Source: Stenopsyche tienmushanensis
Lineage: Eukaryota; Arthropoda; Insecta; Trichoptera; Stenopsychidae
NCBI GenBank assembly: GCA_008973525.1
Contig: WACJ01000406.1
Coordinates: 1,860,001-1,924,000 of the forward strand
Length of the DNA stretch: 64,000 bases
Reading direction: 5' to 3'
The position numbers and the translations under genes are program-made. Within the stretch, counting starts at the first letter, position 1, and every line of letters starts with the position of its first letter. Below are positions 47,213-58,269 of this stretch, piece by piece. The notes beneath the pieces were generated by a model. It ran no database searches, was not told where the DNA came from, and worked only from the letters and a program-made list of their open reading frames with translations.

Positions 47213-47371
47213 ATTGATTATACTAGGTTCATCTAATTAGTTATATTGGAGTGTTTGTAAAAAGCATAATATAGAAATGCATTTGACAATACGGCCAATT
47301 CGATTAAGTATAACAGACAAAAATAATGTTAACGACAGACGCATTGTACGATTTTCAAGAACAAAATTAAT

Positions 47372-47426
47372 CTTCTCGTTGTTCGATTGAGAATAACTCA
47401 TCATTAAAACGAGTCGTAATATCTTT
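47372..47426 (+). ncRNA. Stem-loop element R3
   Basis: It matches the R consensus almost perfectly: CTTCTCGTTGTTCGATTGAG, AATAACTCATCATT, AAAACGAGTCGTAATATC, with CTCGTT/AACGAG intact. Downstream come GCACGAGGCGAAATTATTTC and TTTTACGCCC, words also found after R4 and, in part, after R1 and R5. Confidence 0.5.
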
Positions 47427-48009
47427 ATAATTTACTTAACATGCACGAGGCGAAATTATTTCTTTGTGTTGGTCACTTTTACGCCCATCATCGATGGTTT
47501 CGTAAAGGGCATAAATTGTATTTATGCTTTAAAAATATGATTTATATTTAAGAGTCATCGTGCTTTAATGTCTGTATGACAGATCGTTTCTTATGCGTTA
47601 AATTGGTTTTTAATATCAGATTCAGACATAAGTTGTGCATTTTTGAAATGCACAACAAAAGGACGACGTACGAGTACAACGACGGGCACAAATCTAGTCA
47701 TTAGAATAAGGGACGTGTAAATTTGACATTTTTTGACATTAAACTGACATAACGTATACGATTAATACGAAAACGGACTGACGAACTGAATCTACGTTAC
47801 CAAATGAAAGATAATTATTAGGATTATTGTCGATTAGCTTAAGATTGGATATAAAGAAACAATCATATCTTATAGTGTTAAGGCCATGGAACTACGATCG
47901 AAAATAAATTGTTTTTTTTTTTAAATGCTTTTTTGGCTAAATGGTGCTATTGTATAATACTTGCATTCAAAATTGGCTATTATTTCAAATTAAATTCGGA
48001 TATTTTATA

Positions 48010-48084
48010 AGCTCCATAGCTCAATTTTGTAGAGGGTTAATTTTGGCAATGAATTTTGTGACTTCGTTTCTCATTCAAATCACG
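48010..48084 (+). pseudogene. tRNA-like element U11, strongly degenerate
   Basis: GCTCCATAGCTCAATTTTGT, AGAGGGTTAATTTTGGCAAT, GTGACTTCG keeps the A-box-like and part of the T-arm sequence, but the stems are lost. It is recognised only by alignment to the other copies. Confidence 0.4.
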
Positions 48085-48089
48085 CTGAA

Positions 48090-50885
48090 CAATATGTTTT
48101 CGAACAAAAAATATTAAAAACGAACATATACTTGTTATTTTTTCGCCGGCTATAAAATGTATGAATTTCATCTGTGCAGTTTTTTATCACTCGCTTGTTC
48201 AAATGATCATTGTATTTCTGTTTGACAATTTTCGCATGGTCACCCTAATGTGGCCGTTTGATCATCTAACTGTTATTAAATGAAACATTGGAATAATTTT
48301 GTGCTATTTTCCCGTTCAACCATCTGTAGATGATGAAGTGATTATTATACCGTATGGTATGCTTAATGTCAACACAATTTATATGCATTTCGATGATCTT
48401 AATTTATTAAATTGGCCGCTAAAAACGCAAATTATTTGCTTTTTCAGATGAAATTAAAATTTAAAAAATGATTGAATAGAAATATTATATTTATGGCGTG
48501 TGTTTTGGTTATTTAGACGGGAATTAATTTGTTTTGCAAATTCAAAGAGCACTTTATTCGCAATTGTGGTAGTCCGATTGTCACATTTTATTGCCAATTT
48601 GCATTTTTTTGCGTTACGCGTTCTATAAATTTATGACCAATGCGACTAGATCCGAAGCGCATAAATTCTATCCGGCCAATGATTGAAACACACGACTGGC
48701 AGATGAAAATATGATTTATTCCGAATTGAAACATAAATGTTGACAACCTGGCCTCGGCGGTTCGTATTAATTTAATTTCGGCTTGCAGAGAAAAAATCCC
48801 AAAGGTATAACCACAAAATAACAGCAAAAAATTTGTTTAGGTCAGCCGTAAGGCGTCTCGCAAAAATTGAGAAATATCAAGTTATCCGAACATATTTGGC
48901 AGTAATTTGTTTTATTAGATTAACCGATAGTGAACTCGTGCTCCACATTGCGAATTTTCTCTATTCTGCCATCATACCGGTTCGATTAAACCGGTTGTTA
49001 GATAAATTAACGGCCTTAAAAACGTATTGGAACCCATCAATTACCGATTATATGAAACATCTGCCTATTTTCGATCGTAGCTCCGAATAATCGTCTGTGT
49101 GCATCTCAAAAACTGTTGACAATCTTTGCAAACAAAAAAAATACACAATCGCGAAAGAAACAAAACACCAAAGACGGACGACCGATTGACGCCACTTTTT
49201 AAAATTGCCGCAAATATTCCTCAAAGCGCCTAATTTTATGCAATCAGCCATACATAATGTAAAATATAAAAATAGCATCCCTTAAATTCAATTTTATTTG
49301 CATAAATTTCTGGCATACGACCTTAACGAGCATGTAATATTAATGAAATTCAAGACAAGCAACAAATTGATTTTGGCCTGAATCTACTCAAACGTTCATA
49401 ATTTGCCATTTTAGCCCCATATATCGCTTAATATACAAAATGCAAATGCACGCTTCATTCAGTTGCGCGAATTCAATGCAAATTTATCACAACCATTTTG
49501 CGGATTTGTAATTCTTCGACTTTCGCATAAATATAGATCCCGTGTATCGGTCGTCCATAACCAGCGTACGCTTGTTTGACAATCCCGCTCATCAAAAGTC
49601 ATCCAGAGCGAAACGGTTTGATTGATGTGCATCCCGACGATATTAATTACGGCAGTAGACAAATCTTTGTCGAAACTGAGCTTTCCAACTCGTGTTGTAC
49701 GATATTATTCATAATTTAGGATAGGCTCTGAAAAATACCACATATAGTAGTACATAAGTTATTCTAACGCAAACTGGATCAATTTTTATTCGAAAAATTG
49801 ATTTGAATTCGGTTGCCAAATGTATGATGATCATGATTTAGCTCTGTATATATCGGCGGTGGCGGAGCTTCTTCGTATCGCAGGCGATTTTTTGAACGTA
49901 GTCTCCTGCATATTTAAGGCTGTGTTTCTGCATCGTCGAAACGAATATTTGGATTTACAATTTGGGCCCCTCGTAGTATGCTATTTTGCATTGCAGGATC
50001 CCGCGATGAAATATTTGCTTAATCAGCCGAGCGATTAATGGGCAAATATTTGAGCATTCGTCGAAGCGGTTGATTGTGCGAATTGTCTTGATTTTATTGT
50101 GATAATGAATACTTTCATTGTTATAATACGATCTGAATCATGCGGGATCGATAAAATTGCGTGTATTTATTTATTTCGATCAAAACTTTAACAAAATTTT
50201 CGATCCAATAACACAATATTTTGATTTGTAAATATAATGCATTGATCTTAAAATCGCCTGTGAAACATTTTTTTCGCTAATAACACATTCTCGCAGGGTT
50301 ACGAGTATGTGTGTCTTTTCAGCCATATGATTCATTAGCTTTAAAAGTCGGTAATAAATATATCAATTTCAGGTAAGAGATGCCTTCTGAATCATTTAGA
50401 TTTGGTTCTTATTCAAAGTTACACAGTCCATTATACTACACTTCGCAAATTCTTCTCTAAATTATCAAATAGTTAAAAAATTAGAGCATTTTATCTAATA
50501 TTGTAAATTTTCGGAAATACGTCCCGCATCAGGTGAAAGACAATGTCAAGCGTAACCCGACGGGAATGTGTTAATTTGTATTTACACAGTCAAAATTGCA
50601 ATATTTTATAATTTAAACAATATGTAAATTCAATACTTTTTTGGCAATTAAATTGATTCGTTTAAAATGTATAAATAAATTGGTGCTGATTCAGTATAAA
50701 GTTCCGCCACTATTACTAGATCGTTCTATGATTTTAATTGTATTGGCTTCTTACATTCGTTCTGATACTAGGATATAAGCGTGGTACTAAAATAAGTTGA
50801 TGTATATAAATTAGTTTTTAGTAAAATGTGCCATTTCAACTGTAAATTATCGGTTTTAGTAGTATCGATGGCAGAACATTAGATT
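48090..50885. other. Less AT-rich spacer inside the array, uncharacterised frames
   Basis: Frames at 48833-49090 (no ATG start) and 49820-50038 (ATG start, 72 codons) and several minus-strand frames are present. None shows a recognisable domain. Composition between 48.55 and 50.05 kb is visibly less AT-rich than its surroundings, so conserved non-coding or exonic sequence is possible but unproven. Confidence 0.35.
49820..50038 (+). CDS. Hypothetical 72-residue frame
   Basis: It starts MYDDHDLALYISAVAELLRI, has a mixed hydrophobic/charged composition and ends MKYLLNQPSD. Codon use is less AT-biased than neighbouring DNA. No family was recognised and no splice sites are obvious, so the call rests only on an ATG-started open frame. 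Confidence 0.15.
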   Translation: MYDDHDLALYISAVAELLRIAGDFLNVVSCIFKAVFLHRRNEYLDLQFGPLVVCYFALQDPAMKYLLNQPSD

Positions 50886-50889
50886 CTGA

Positions 50890-51231
50890 TTATGCCAGGT
50901 CATATTGCTCCATGGACATTGTTCCAGTGCTATCTAGTATGTCAACAGAGACAGGTGTATCAATCGAGGGCGACCCACTTTCTTCTACTGTTTCGATTTG
51001 GTAGGTTTCTTGCAGAAGGGTAAGGACAAGCACTGGCCACGCCACGTACTCGTTCGTTACGAGATCATTGCGGTCAGACCACTTGACACGCATACCGTTT
51101 GTTCCCATCAGTTGGTCTAGGTTTAAATTTGGCAACGATGCGAATTGTTCAGACCATGGTAGAGTGAAAGTGTCTGGACCGGCAGACCTGAGATGGTAGC
51201 CCAAAAGGCCACATAACGGGGACGTCTGTGT
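50890..51231 (-). CDS. Coding-like block, possible terminal exon or captured fragment, function unknown
   Basis: The minus frame is open for about 113 codons to a stop at 50890, with balanced amino-acid use and clearly higher GC than the surroundings. It reads PDTFTLPWSEQFASLPNLNL, then MRVKWSDRNDLV, YVAWPVLVLTLLQETYQIET and an acidic S/T-rich tail ending MSMEQYDLA. There is no ATG near its start. An AAACACAG acceptor-like site just before ACGTCC (51225) could open it as an exon. I do not recognise the protein; a host exon, a retrogene or an endogenous viral fragment are all possible. Confidence 0.35.
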   Translation of the reverse strand, partial: TQTSPLCGLLGYHLRSAGPDTFTLPWSEQFASLPNLNLDQLMGTNGMRVKWSDRNDLVTNEYVAWPVLVLTLLQETYQIETVEESGSPSIDTPVSVDILDSTGTMSMEQYDLA

Positions 51232-51506
51232 TTACTTACCGTTGGCCTTGTCTTCTATGACTTGCTAAACGCTTGGGTAAGCCACAGCCCAACTAATCGC
51301 CGCATACACTTACCATCGATCAATACCCTGTCTCCTAAGACAAATCATAATGCCGACCAATTTCCATAGCGATACTCTAATTCAGGCGCTACACATACAA
51401 AAAAAGTGATCTTAATTACTACTAAGCCATCATGAAACAATATTCTAGGAACACGCATAGTTTTAAGGCGACAAAAAACAAAACGAAAAACACAAAAAAT
51501 ATTGAT

Positions 51507-51561
51507 CTTCTCGCGATGCGATTGGGAATAACTCAATCTGAGACCGAGTCGTAATATCTTG
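51507..51561 (+). ncRNA. Stem-loop element R4
   Basis: CTTCTCGCGATGCGATTGGG, AATAACTCAATCTG, AGACCGAGTCGTAATATCTT. The outer stem is reduced to CTCG/CGAG, but the inner TTGGG/CTCAA hairpin remains. GCATGGGGCGAATTATTTC and TTTTACGCG follow, then GCCGCCATGCCGTAATATTT. U12 begins 228 bp after the end of this copy. Confidence 0.5.
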
Positions 51562-51786
51562 CGTTCTTATTTAATTTATGCATGGGGCGAATTATTTCAT
51601 TTGATTCGTTTTACGCGTTGAATATATATTCAATTCAGATGCCGCCATGCCGTAATATTTATATAAACTCCATAGCATCGTCTCCGAACGATTTCATCGT
51701 TCATTTGTATATATTCCAACGGAGAGGAGATGCATTTTTAACTTAAGCTGCGTTCGCCATATATGCAATCTATTGGACCTAAAAGT

Positions 51787-51859
51787 GTATCGATCTCCAT
51801 AGCTCAATTGGTCAGAGCATTCGCCCAGGCAGCGAAGGATGTGGCTTCGATCCCCACTG
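51787..51859 (+). ncRNA. tRNA-like element U12
   Basis: It differs from U2/U5 at only about five positions although 7-8 kb away: acceptor ATCTCCA/TGGAGTG, D arm GCTCAATTGGTCAGAGC, anticodon stem TTCGC/GCGAA, T arm GTGGCTTCGATCCCCAC. Three of the changes fall in the anticodon loop (CCAGGCA), giving a formal AGG anticodon without the usual T33. No T-run lies directly downstream (GAATTGACACAATCGG), unlike most copies. Confidence 0.6.
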
Positions 51860-52587
51860 GAGTGAATTGACACAATCGGGTCCGATCGGCAGGGTATATT
51901 GGTGGACAACATAGGTACATAGGGTATGGATGCATAAGAATCGATTCGATCGATCTAATGACGTCAATGGATTGTTTCAAACAATGAAAACGAACAAGCT
52001 TGAAGGATATTTTTTTTATTATTTAAATAATACTGCCCATTGATGCTGTCGATTATCGCATTTTGATATTGCAAGTCGGCATACATTCGTAATTTTATTT
52101 AATATTGTCGGAAGTCTGGGCAGTTGGCTTCTGATGTATTTTTGCGTTTAATAGTTTAGCATCTTCGATGGACGAGAATCGATATTTTACTCGTTCTAGG
52201 GGATGTATTCGGATATTCATCGACATTTCGATACAATTGAACTTGTAGAGTGCCATCGAATTATGGCACTTGACTGCTTGTGTTTCAATTATTCTTATTT
52301 CGTAATATTTTTACATATTCGCATGATGCAAATTTATTTTCATACAGTATAAATTATCTTTTTGTATTGGGTTATATTGATTTTTTAACAGAAAAGTCAT
52401 CATGTTTCAGTTATTTAATGCTTGGATGTTGCAAGTTCAACGCTTGGATTGATATGACTCCTTCGAATGTGATGAATATCAAAATTTCTAGGGTTTTTTT
52501 AAGGATTTTGTTCTCTAACAATTCGTATATAGAATAACAAATTGGGATGAAGCTTGTCAGCATCATTTGTAAAATGCTATATTCAAC

Positions 52588-52642
52588 CTTCTCGTGGTTC
52601 GATTGAGCTTAACTCTTCATTAACACGAGTCGTAATAGTTTG
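52588..52642 (+). ncRNA. Stem-loop element R5
   Basis: CTTCTCGTGGTTCGATTGAG, CTTAACTCTTCATT, AACACGAGTCGTAATAG. The outer stem is CTCGTG/CACGAG; relative to R1-R3 (CTCGTT/AACGAG) the T-A pair has become G-C on both sides, a compensated change. Downstream are ATCATGAGGC and a TTTACGCCTTTTATTACG hairpin with CGTAAAAGGCGTAAA. Confidence 0.5.
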
Positions 52643-52659
52643 ATTTTTTATTTGAGTTA

Positions 52660-55600
52660 TCATGAGGCATTTTCATTTAATTTTATTATTAAATTATAAT
52701 ACAATTTACGCCTTTTATTACGTAAAAGGCGTAAATAGATATCATTAATATATTATTTTGAATTTAATCAAATGCCATCATGTTTCAATACGCACAGACA
52801 CACATCGATTATAAATTATTTGCGATTGGATCGTGGTTTTTAAAAATAAAATTTCATTCAGGCACATCGGAAAATTTATGATTTATTTAATATAACTCTT
52901 TGAAAAATAAAATAAAATTGATAAGATGTGTGTTTGATACTTTTAAGTTCAGTTGATTAACTTAATATAAGAAAATGGATCTTTATGTCATATCATAAAG
53001 ATTACTGCTCGTGGAATAAATGGACAAATAATTATGAAATAAATTATCATTTTCATTGAGCAAAAGTCATATTTTGACAATAAATAGCCCATTTTGACCG
53101 TTCATACAACTTATTTGATACTGTGGAATGCTTTGGCATTATGAAATTCAACATCAAGCCCTTCAAAAATTATATTTTTCATTGACGCTCTATTCATAAG
53201 CATCAATCCCATGACCGAATGATTGATATTTATGGATGCCCGTTGAGAAGAATTAATCTTTGGAATCGTGTATGACGGCCTTTACACTATAACACAAACA
53301 TGCCCACTGTACACAAACGCCTATACACACACACGCTCTAAGCCTCACTAATTAAACACCATCTTACATTTATGCATATCGCATACATACAGACGCTAAT
53401 ACACGTTCAAGGCTATATCTATTTAAAAATATGCTTTTGCCAAAAAAAGGTTGCGAAGTTTGTGGTTAATAGGGCCATCGTCGTTGCACAATCCGTTGGC
53501 AGAAAATTCTAATAAAGAACATTATGAATGGCCGTCGGAAAAAACGACTTATCGCAACTTTCCAATGATAATTTATGTCGAAAATATATTTGTATCGGAC
53601 GCTTTGATTTAATGGACTGCAATCGTTCTTATTTAATTATCGTCGCTTATTATCGCTTTTATTAAAATATTATTATCGGTTTTGTGGTAATTTTGATTGA
53701 GTCGTATGCAGCCAACAGCCATCAATGCCATCATCGGTCGAAGGTATTCGTAGCTGACAAAAACCGCATACGGCTTAACCGAAAACCCATTTATATTGCG
53801 TTGGACACACTTTAAATTTGATTTCATCTCGTTTCTTTTAATAATTTATTTTAAAATAAGTGGCGTAATTTGACACATATTTTTGGGACACAATGCTAGT
53901 TATGATGCCTATATTTGCGAGCTACGAGCAAATTTTAAGCTGTTCAAAGTCTAAGACGGCCTAATTTTCGCCAATGTTCATTTGATTTAATCCATTGGGA
54001 ATATTTTAATATAAGTCATTGAAATGATTGAATAAAAATATCAACACTAACGACTACAATGCCCATAAATACGACAATAGTTTTGACAACGCAGATTAAA
54101 TTACAGACACTTGAAATAATTGATCCAGGCTATATTTTTGCTTAATCATCTAAAATGCTTATACTTTAATAACATTAAATAAATTGGACATAAATTTGAA
54201 AATGCTCTTGACTAAGAACAGCTTAAAAGATTCTTGGTATTTGCAAAGAAAGTCACCATAATGAACATTGTGTCCATCAAACCTGTGTCAAATTACGCTA
54301 TTTATTTTAAAATAAACAACAACAAAATTTCATATTTGGATGATAATACCGTTTGGTAAATTTGAAAGAATACATTTTAAAACGTGGTGAATAGGCAATG
54401 GACGATCGAATGAATGATAAATGCTTGAATGTCGTGAAGAATCGTTAAACGATTTATATTGAATGGATAAAAACGTATTGGATTCCATCAGGGTGATGAT
54501 AATGAGGACGCTTAAAATTATGTATTTCAAATTCTATTATAAAAATCGTTAATTCTTACAATAGCCAAATTAAATTTGGGATCATATCGAAACTTTAATA
54601 CAAATGAAAGAATTGATGAAATTGAATTATTTTATATTCAGGATGATTAAATATAATCACCGTATTATTTAAGAGCTCCTTTTGAATATAATGAAGTGTG
54701 TGTTTTTAGAACATTATCATTTATAGCTATAATTATTTGGAATGTGCTTTTGAATAGCAAGTAGGATTGTTCAATAAAAAATTCAATTAAAACATGTATC
54801 TCATTAAGTGTATGATTTTAGCCGCGTTTAATTTATAATTAATATTTAATTTAAGTTTAAGGTTTTGTATTTATAATAGATTAGTTTGTTATTGATTGTT
54901 TTGTCAAAAGATCTCCGCCGGATGAGGACGAAAATGATGAAGGCTTTTCTTAGAAAAGTCGTCACGTTTTCAGATTTTGACGGTCAATCGATGGGTTAAT
55001 CTTCGATCCGATTGTGACACCATCATAATAGATCTTTATATATCAGGCTGTAATGTGATAAAAAATAGTATTTCAAAGGGGCGACCCTATAAATTTAGAA
55101 CAAATTATTTGTCTATGATAATGTAATTGATGTTTGAGGGTATAGAAAGTAAGGCTATTTTTAATAATTTTGGCTTGTAATAATTTAATATCAATTGCAT
55201 TGTAATTTTATATTATTTAACCTCGTAAAAAATTACATTTAATGCCGAATATTTGTAAAAGAACAACGAATTTAATCCGAACCAAAGTGCATAGGGTTGC
55301 ATTTTAAATGCATTTGAATTAAGTGATCGGATTGAAAATGTAATATGATGTAATTCTTTAAACAATGTTTCATGCATATGTATAAAAAATTTATATTTTT
55401 TAAGCCCAGCGATTTTTTTTTTGATCATTTTTAATTGCGAAATTAAATTTTTATTTTAAAAAAAAATTACGTATTGACATCATCGTATGCTCTTTTCACG
55501 ACATTGATATCTGACACTAGAAATAACTAAGCCCACATCATTCAGTATCTAAATCAGTAGCTAATCCCCATGTATCAAACATTGAACAGCATAACACTGA

Positions 55601-57180
55601 CGCCTGAATAAAATTTAATTGCAGCGTCATATTTTGGAACATCACAGATTGCCAAATCAAATTCATCAATGATCAAAAACATCAACGTATTAAGACACGT
55701 TGAACAGACAGTTTTTGCCACATTTTTTAAACATTTTTCAGACGATATTCTTATAAATTTAATGCAAAATCATTTCAATTCCATACTTTGATATCCCATT
55801 GTTTTTTCTACATCAATTATATAAAATACATATTTACCAATTTTGGTAATATTTGATTGCCAAAAAACATAATGTGGTCTCCCCAAAGCGCCCAAAATAG
55901 CAGATCGCATTTAAAATTGCGAGGATTAAATTTCATATCATTATGACATCGGACAGGATATTCGGCGATATCATCCGGCAAATGACTGAGGGAAAAAATT
56001 AGCATTTAATTTGGACGGGTGATTTTCGGTAAATGTCGGTTAAAAATGACCAATTCCCGATAAAGTTTCGACCGCATTTTCATTTAACGATATCGTGCGG
56101 TCAGACAGATTGATCCGAGTGCGATTTTAAATATTGTAAAACGCGAAATGATAGGGATTTTTAGCGATTTGTGTGAGTGCAACTGACGTGCGTCCAGGAT
56201 GAAATATCCGGGATTCGACCATAATTAAATTATAATTTGTCAGATGAAATATCAATGCGAAAAGGGTGTACCCACGGTGTTGGAAGTGTTTTATTTTAGA
56301 CTAATTCACCAATCACATCCCATTAAAAAATAATAATTGCAAGCGGACCTTGGAGGTTTCTAAGATTGCCTCTGAATTTCATAAGAATTGCCGCTGCAAC
56401 TCTGATGAAATTGTTCAAACATATCACATAACATACATACATGAGCTCACATGATCCATCAAAATTATGTTTTGGACACTTTATTAACGAGAAGATACAT
56501 GACTTTACTTGATACAATAAGATTTGGAGCGAGTGCTGAAAATGTGAAAACTGCAACCACACATCGAAGCGGTATTTCAATTCAGACTTGAGTTTGAGCT
56601 CAAGCTCACACTCGTATGCAAGCATGAGTTTGAACTTGAACTTGAACTCGATTTTGATATGCAACATACACATGGATCATATTTGGCGCAAATTTCCCCA
56701 TGAGACAGCATAAATTGCAGCATTTCAAACATACAAACGACCATGTTAATGTTAGATTCACATTAAACTCATATTATGTATAAATCCATAAATGTATTTT
56801 TCCTCAAGGAAGATGAGGCAATGCAACTTGTTAGACCAATTTCCAAAGGTAATTAAAGCAAAATCATAGCATAAATAATAGAAGTGCAATCCGCATTACT
56901 TACGATTGCTTATGATCATATAAATTGCATACATAGAATTAATTGCTTTAGGCTTACACACGCATCATGTAATTGCTGCATTTGCACTAATCCTTATGGT
57001 CTGTTAATTAACGTTAAATTTAGATAAGCAGCGTTTAGAAAATACCGTTTTCGATCATAAGCACTCAGTTTAATCCGCATAGAACTTTAAATCAAATGCG
57101 CTGCCCAAATCCATAAAACATCATTAGTATCGACAATGCAGTAGAAGTTTAACATTAAATAGAATTCACAAAATGATGGA
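52660..57180. other. AT-rich DNA, nothing firmly recognised
   Basis: No transposon ends and no supported exon. An ACAC-rich stretch lies near 53315-53335. The minus-strand frame at 55817-56005 and others are unassigned. Confidence 0.4.
56580..56652. repeat. Degenerate hexamer minisatellite
   Basis: A run of TTGAGCTCAAGCTCA and TTGAACTTGAACTTGAACTC units, about 6 bp in period. It creates the repetitive lysine/glutamate/leucine frame on the minus strand (56323-56673), which is therefore not a gene. Confidence 0.7.
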
Positions 57181-57251
57181 TCAATTTTAGAGCAGCGAGT
57201 GTTTAGTAGAAAGACTCTAGCGGCGATACAGATATAAGAATCTGCGACATC

Positions 57252-57343
57252 ATGCTGCGTTTGCCGACGTTTCGACGCCCATCTTACATCATCATGAAGT
57301 ATAAGCCCGTCGCCGGAAGTCTGCTAACAAGAGCCTTCAAAAG
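57252..57343 (+). CDS. Candidate coding exon ending at a consensus splice donor, function unknown
   Basis: The frame starts at ATG 57252 (MLRLPTFRRPSYIIMKYKPV, then AGSLLTRAFK) and ends TTCAAAAG directly before GTAAGT at 57344, the consensus donor. Codon use is GC-richer than the desert around it. The frame is open upstream to a TAG near 57213, so it could be a first exon with a short 5' UTR, or an internal exon opened by the TTTTAG acceptor-like site near 57191. The peptide is basic and I do not recognise it. Confidence 0.45.
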
Positions 57344-58153
57344 GTAAGTACGGCGCATGTAAGAACTGTATCCGTTTTCAGTCAAGCTATCGTCGATAAT
57401 ATGATATTAGACGATCTTATATATGTATATATACACATTCGAGTGCGAGAAACTTGGAAAACTAATTAATGAACGTCGACGAACTTTTTGAACATTTACT
57501 TCTGGAGTTACCATGTTTAAAGGAGATATCAATTCTATTTCAGTTTTTATTGAAATTCAATAACTTTCCCATAATATATAATAAAAATTCTTAAAGTGAA
57601 TATAGCGTAGTTTAACATTGGGTCGCAATTAGGGATGCAAGACGTCTGCTTTTATACATTTTGGCTAAATTTATCGCCAAAATGCATTTACAATTAATGG
57701 TTTTAATCAAGCTAAAGTCGCATCAGCAGATTTTACACAGCTCATCAAAACATGCTCTTATTCCAAACACGCTCCAAGAATAAAAAGACATTATTTTTAA
57801 AATAAGTTTATACACTACAATAGTCTGCAATCAAATTTTTCTAAGCAAAACTGCGTAAAAATGAATTTCATATGTAGGTGTGTCTAATAATCATAAATTT
57901 TACAAAAATGTTCGTTATTAATAATCGTTATTTTCGTATTTATAAAACCTATCTTAGAAATGAAGCTGCAAATATGAAGTTATTGATTTATGTTGTCGAC
58001 CAAAAATAAATTGTGCATAAAATAATCACTAATGAGAATCAAGAGCCAGAATACCTGTTGTTCTTCCAATTTATCTTATTAAGCTAAGGCTATTAAATTA
58101 GGCTCCATTTTAGTTAGTCGTATCCTTAAATCCAAACGGTTTACTATTTGCAG

Positions 58154-58262
58154 CCAGTTCTCCTCTTTAGTTATTACCACATTCAATTTAATAGAATGCC
58201 GGAAATCCAGTCAAACATTTTCTTCCCACATCCAGAAAAAACGGGAACATCAGCTTTTTTAA
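58154..58262 (+). CDS. Possible following exon of the 57.25 kb gene
   Basis: TTTACTATTTGCAG before 58154 looks like a splice acceptor. Joined in the phase left by the exon at 57252-57343, the frame stays open for 33 codons (QFSSLVITTFNLIECRKSSQ, then a basic end) to TAA at 58260-58262. The implied intron would be 810 bp. The composition is ordinary for this AT-rich DNA, so the join may be chance. Confidence 0.15.
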
Positions 58263-58269
58263 CCAGAGT

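Noticed and set aside
41037..51859. Calling the U elements standard tRNA genes (His, Asn, Thr, Pro)
   Set aside because: All lack G53, the near-full copies have C or T at position 37, several lack T33, and the formal anticodons vary between otherwise near-identical copies. I therefore call them tRNA-like RNAs.
56323..56673. 116-codon minus-strand frame rich in K/E/L
   Set aside because: The central part is produced by a hexamer minisatellite at 56580-56652, and there is no ATG-supported or motif-supported gene.
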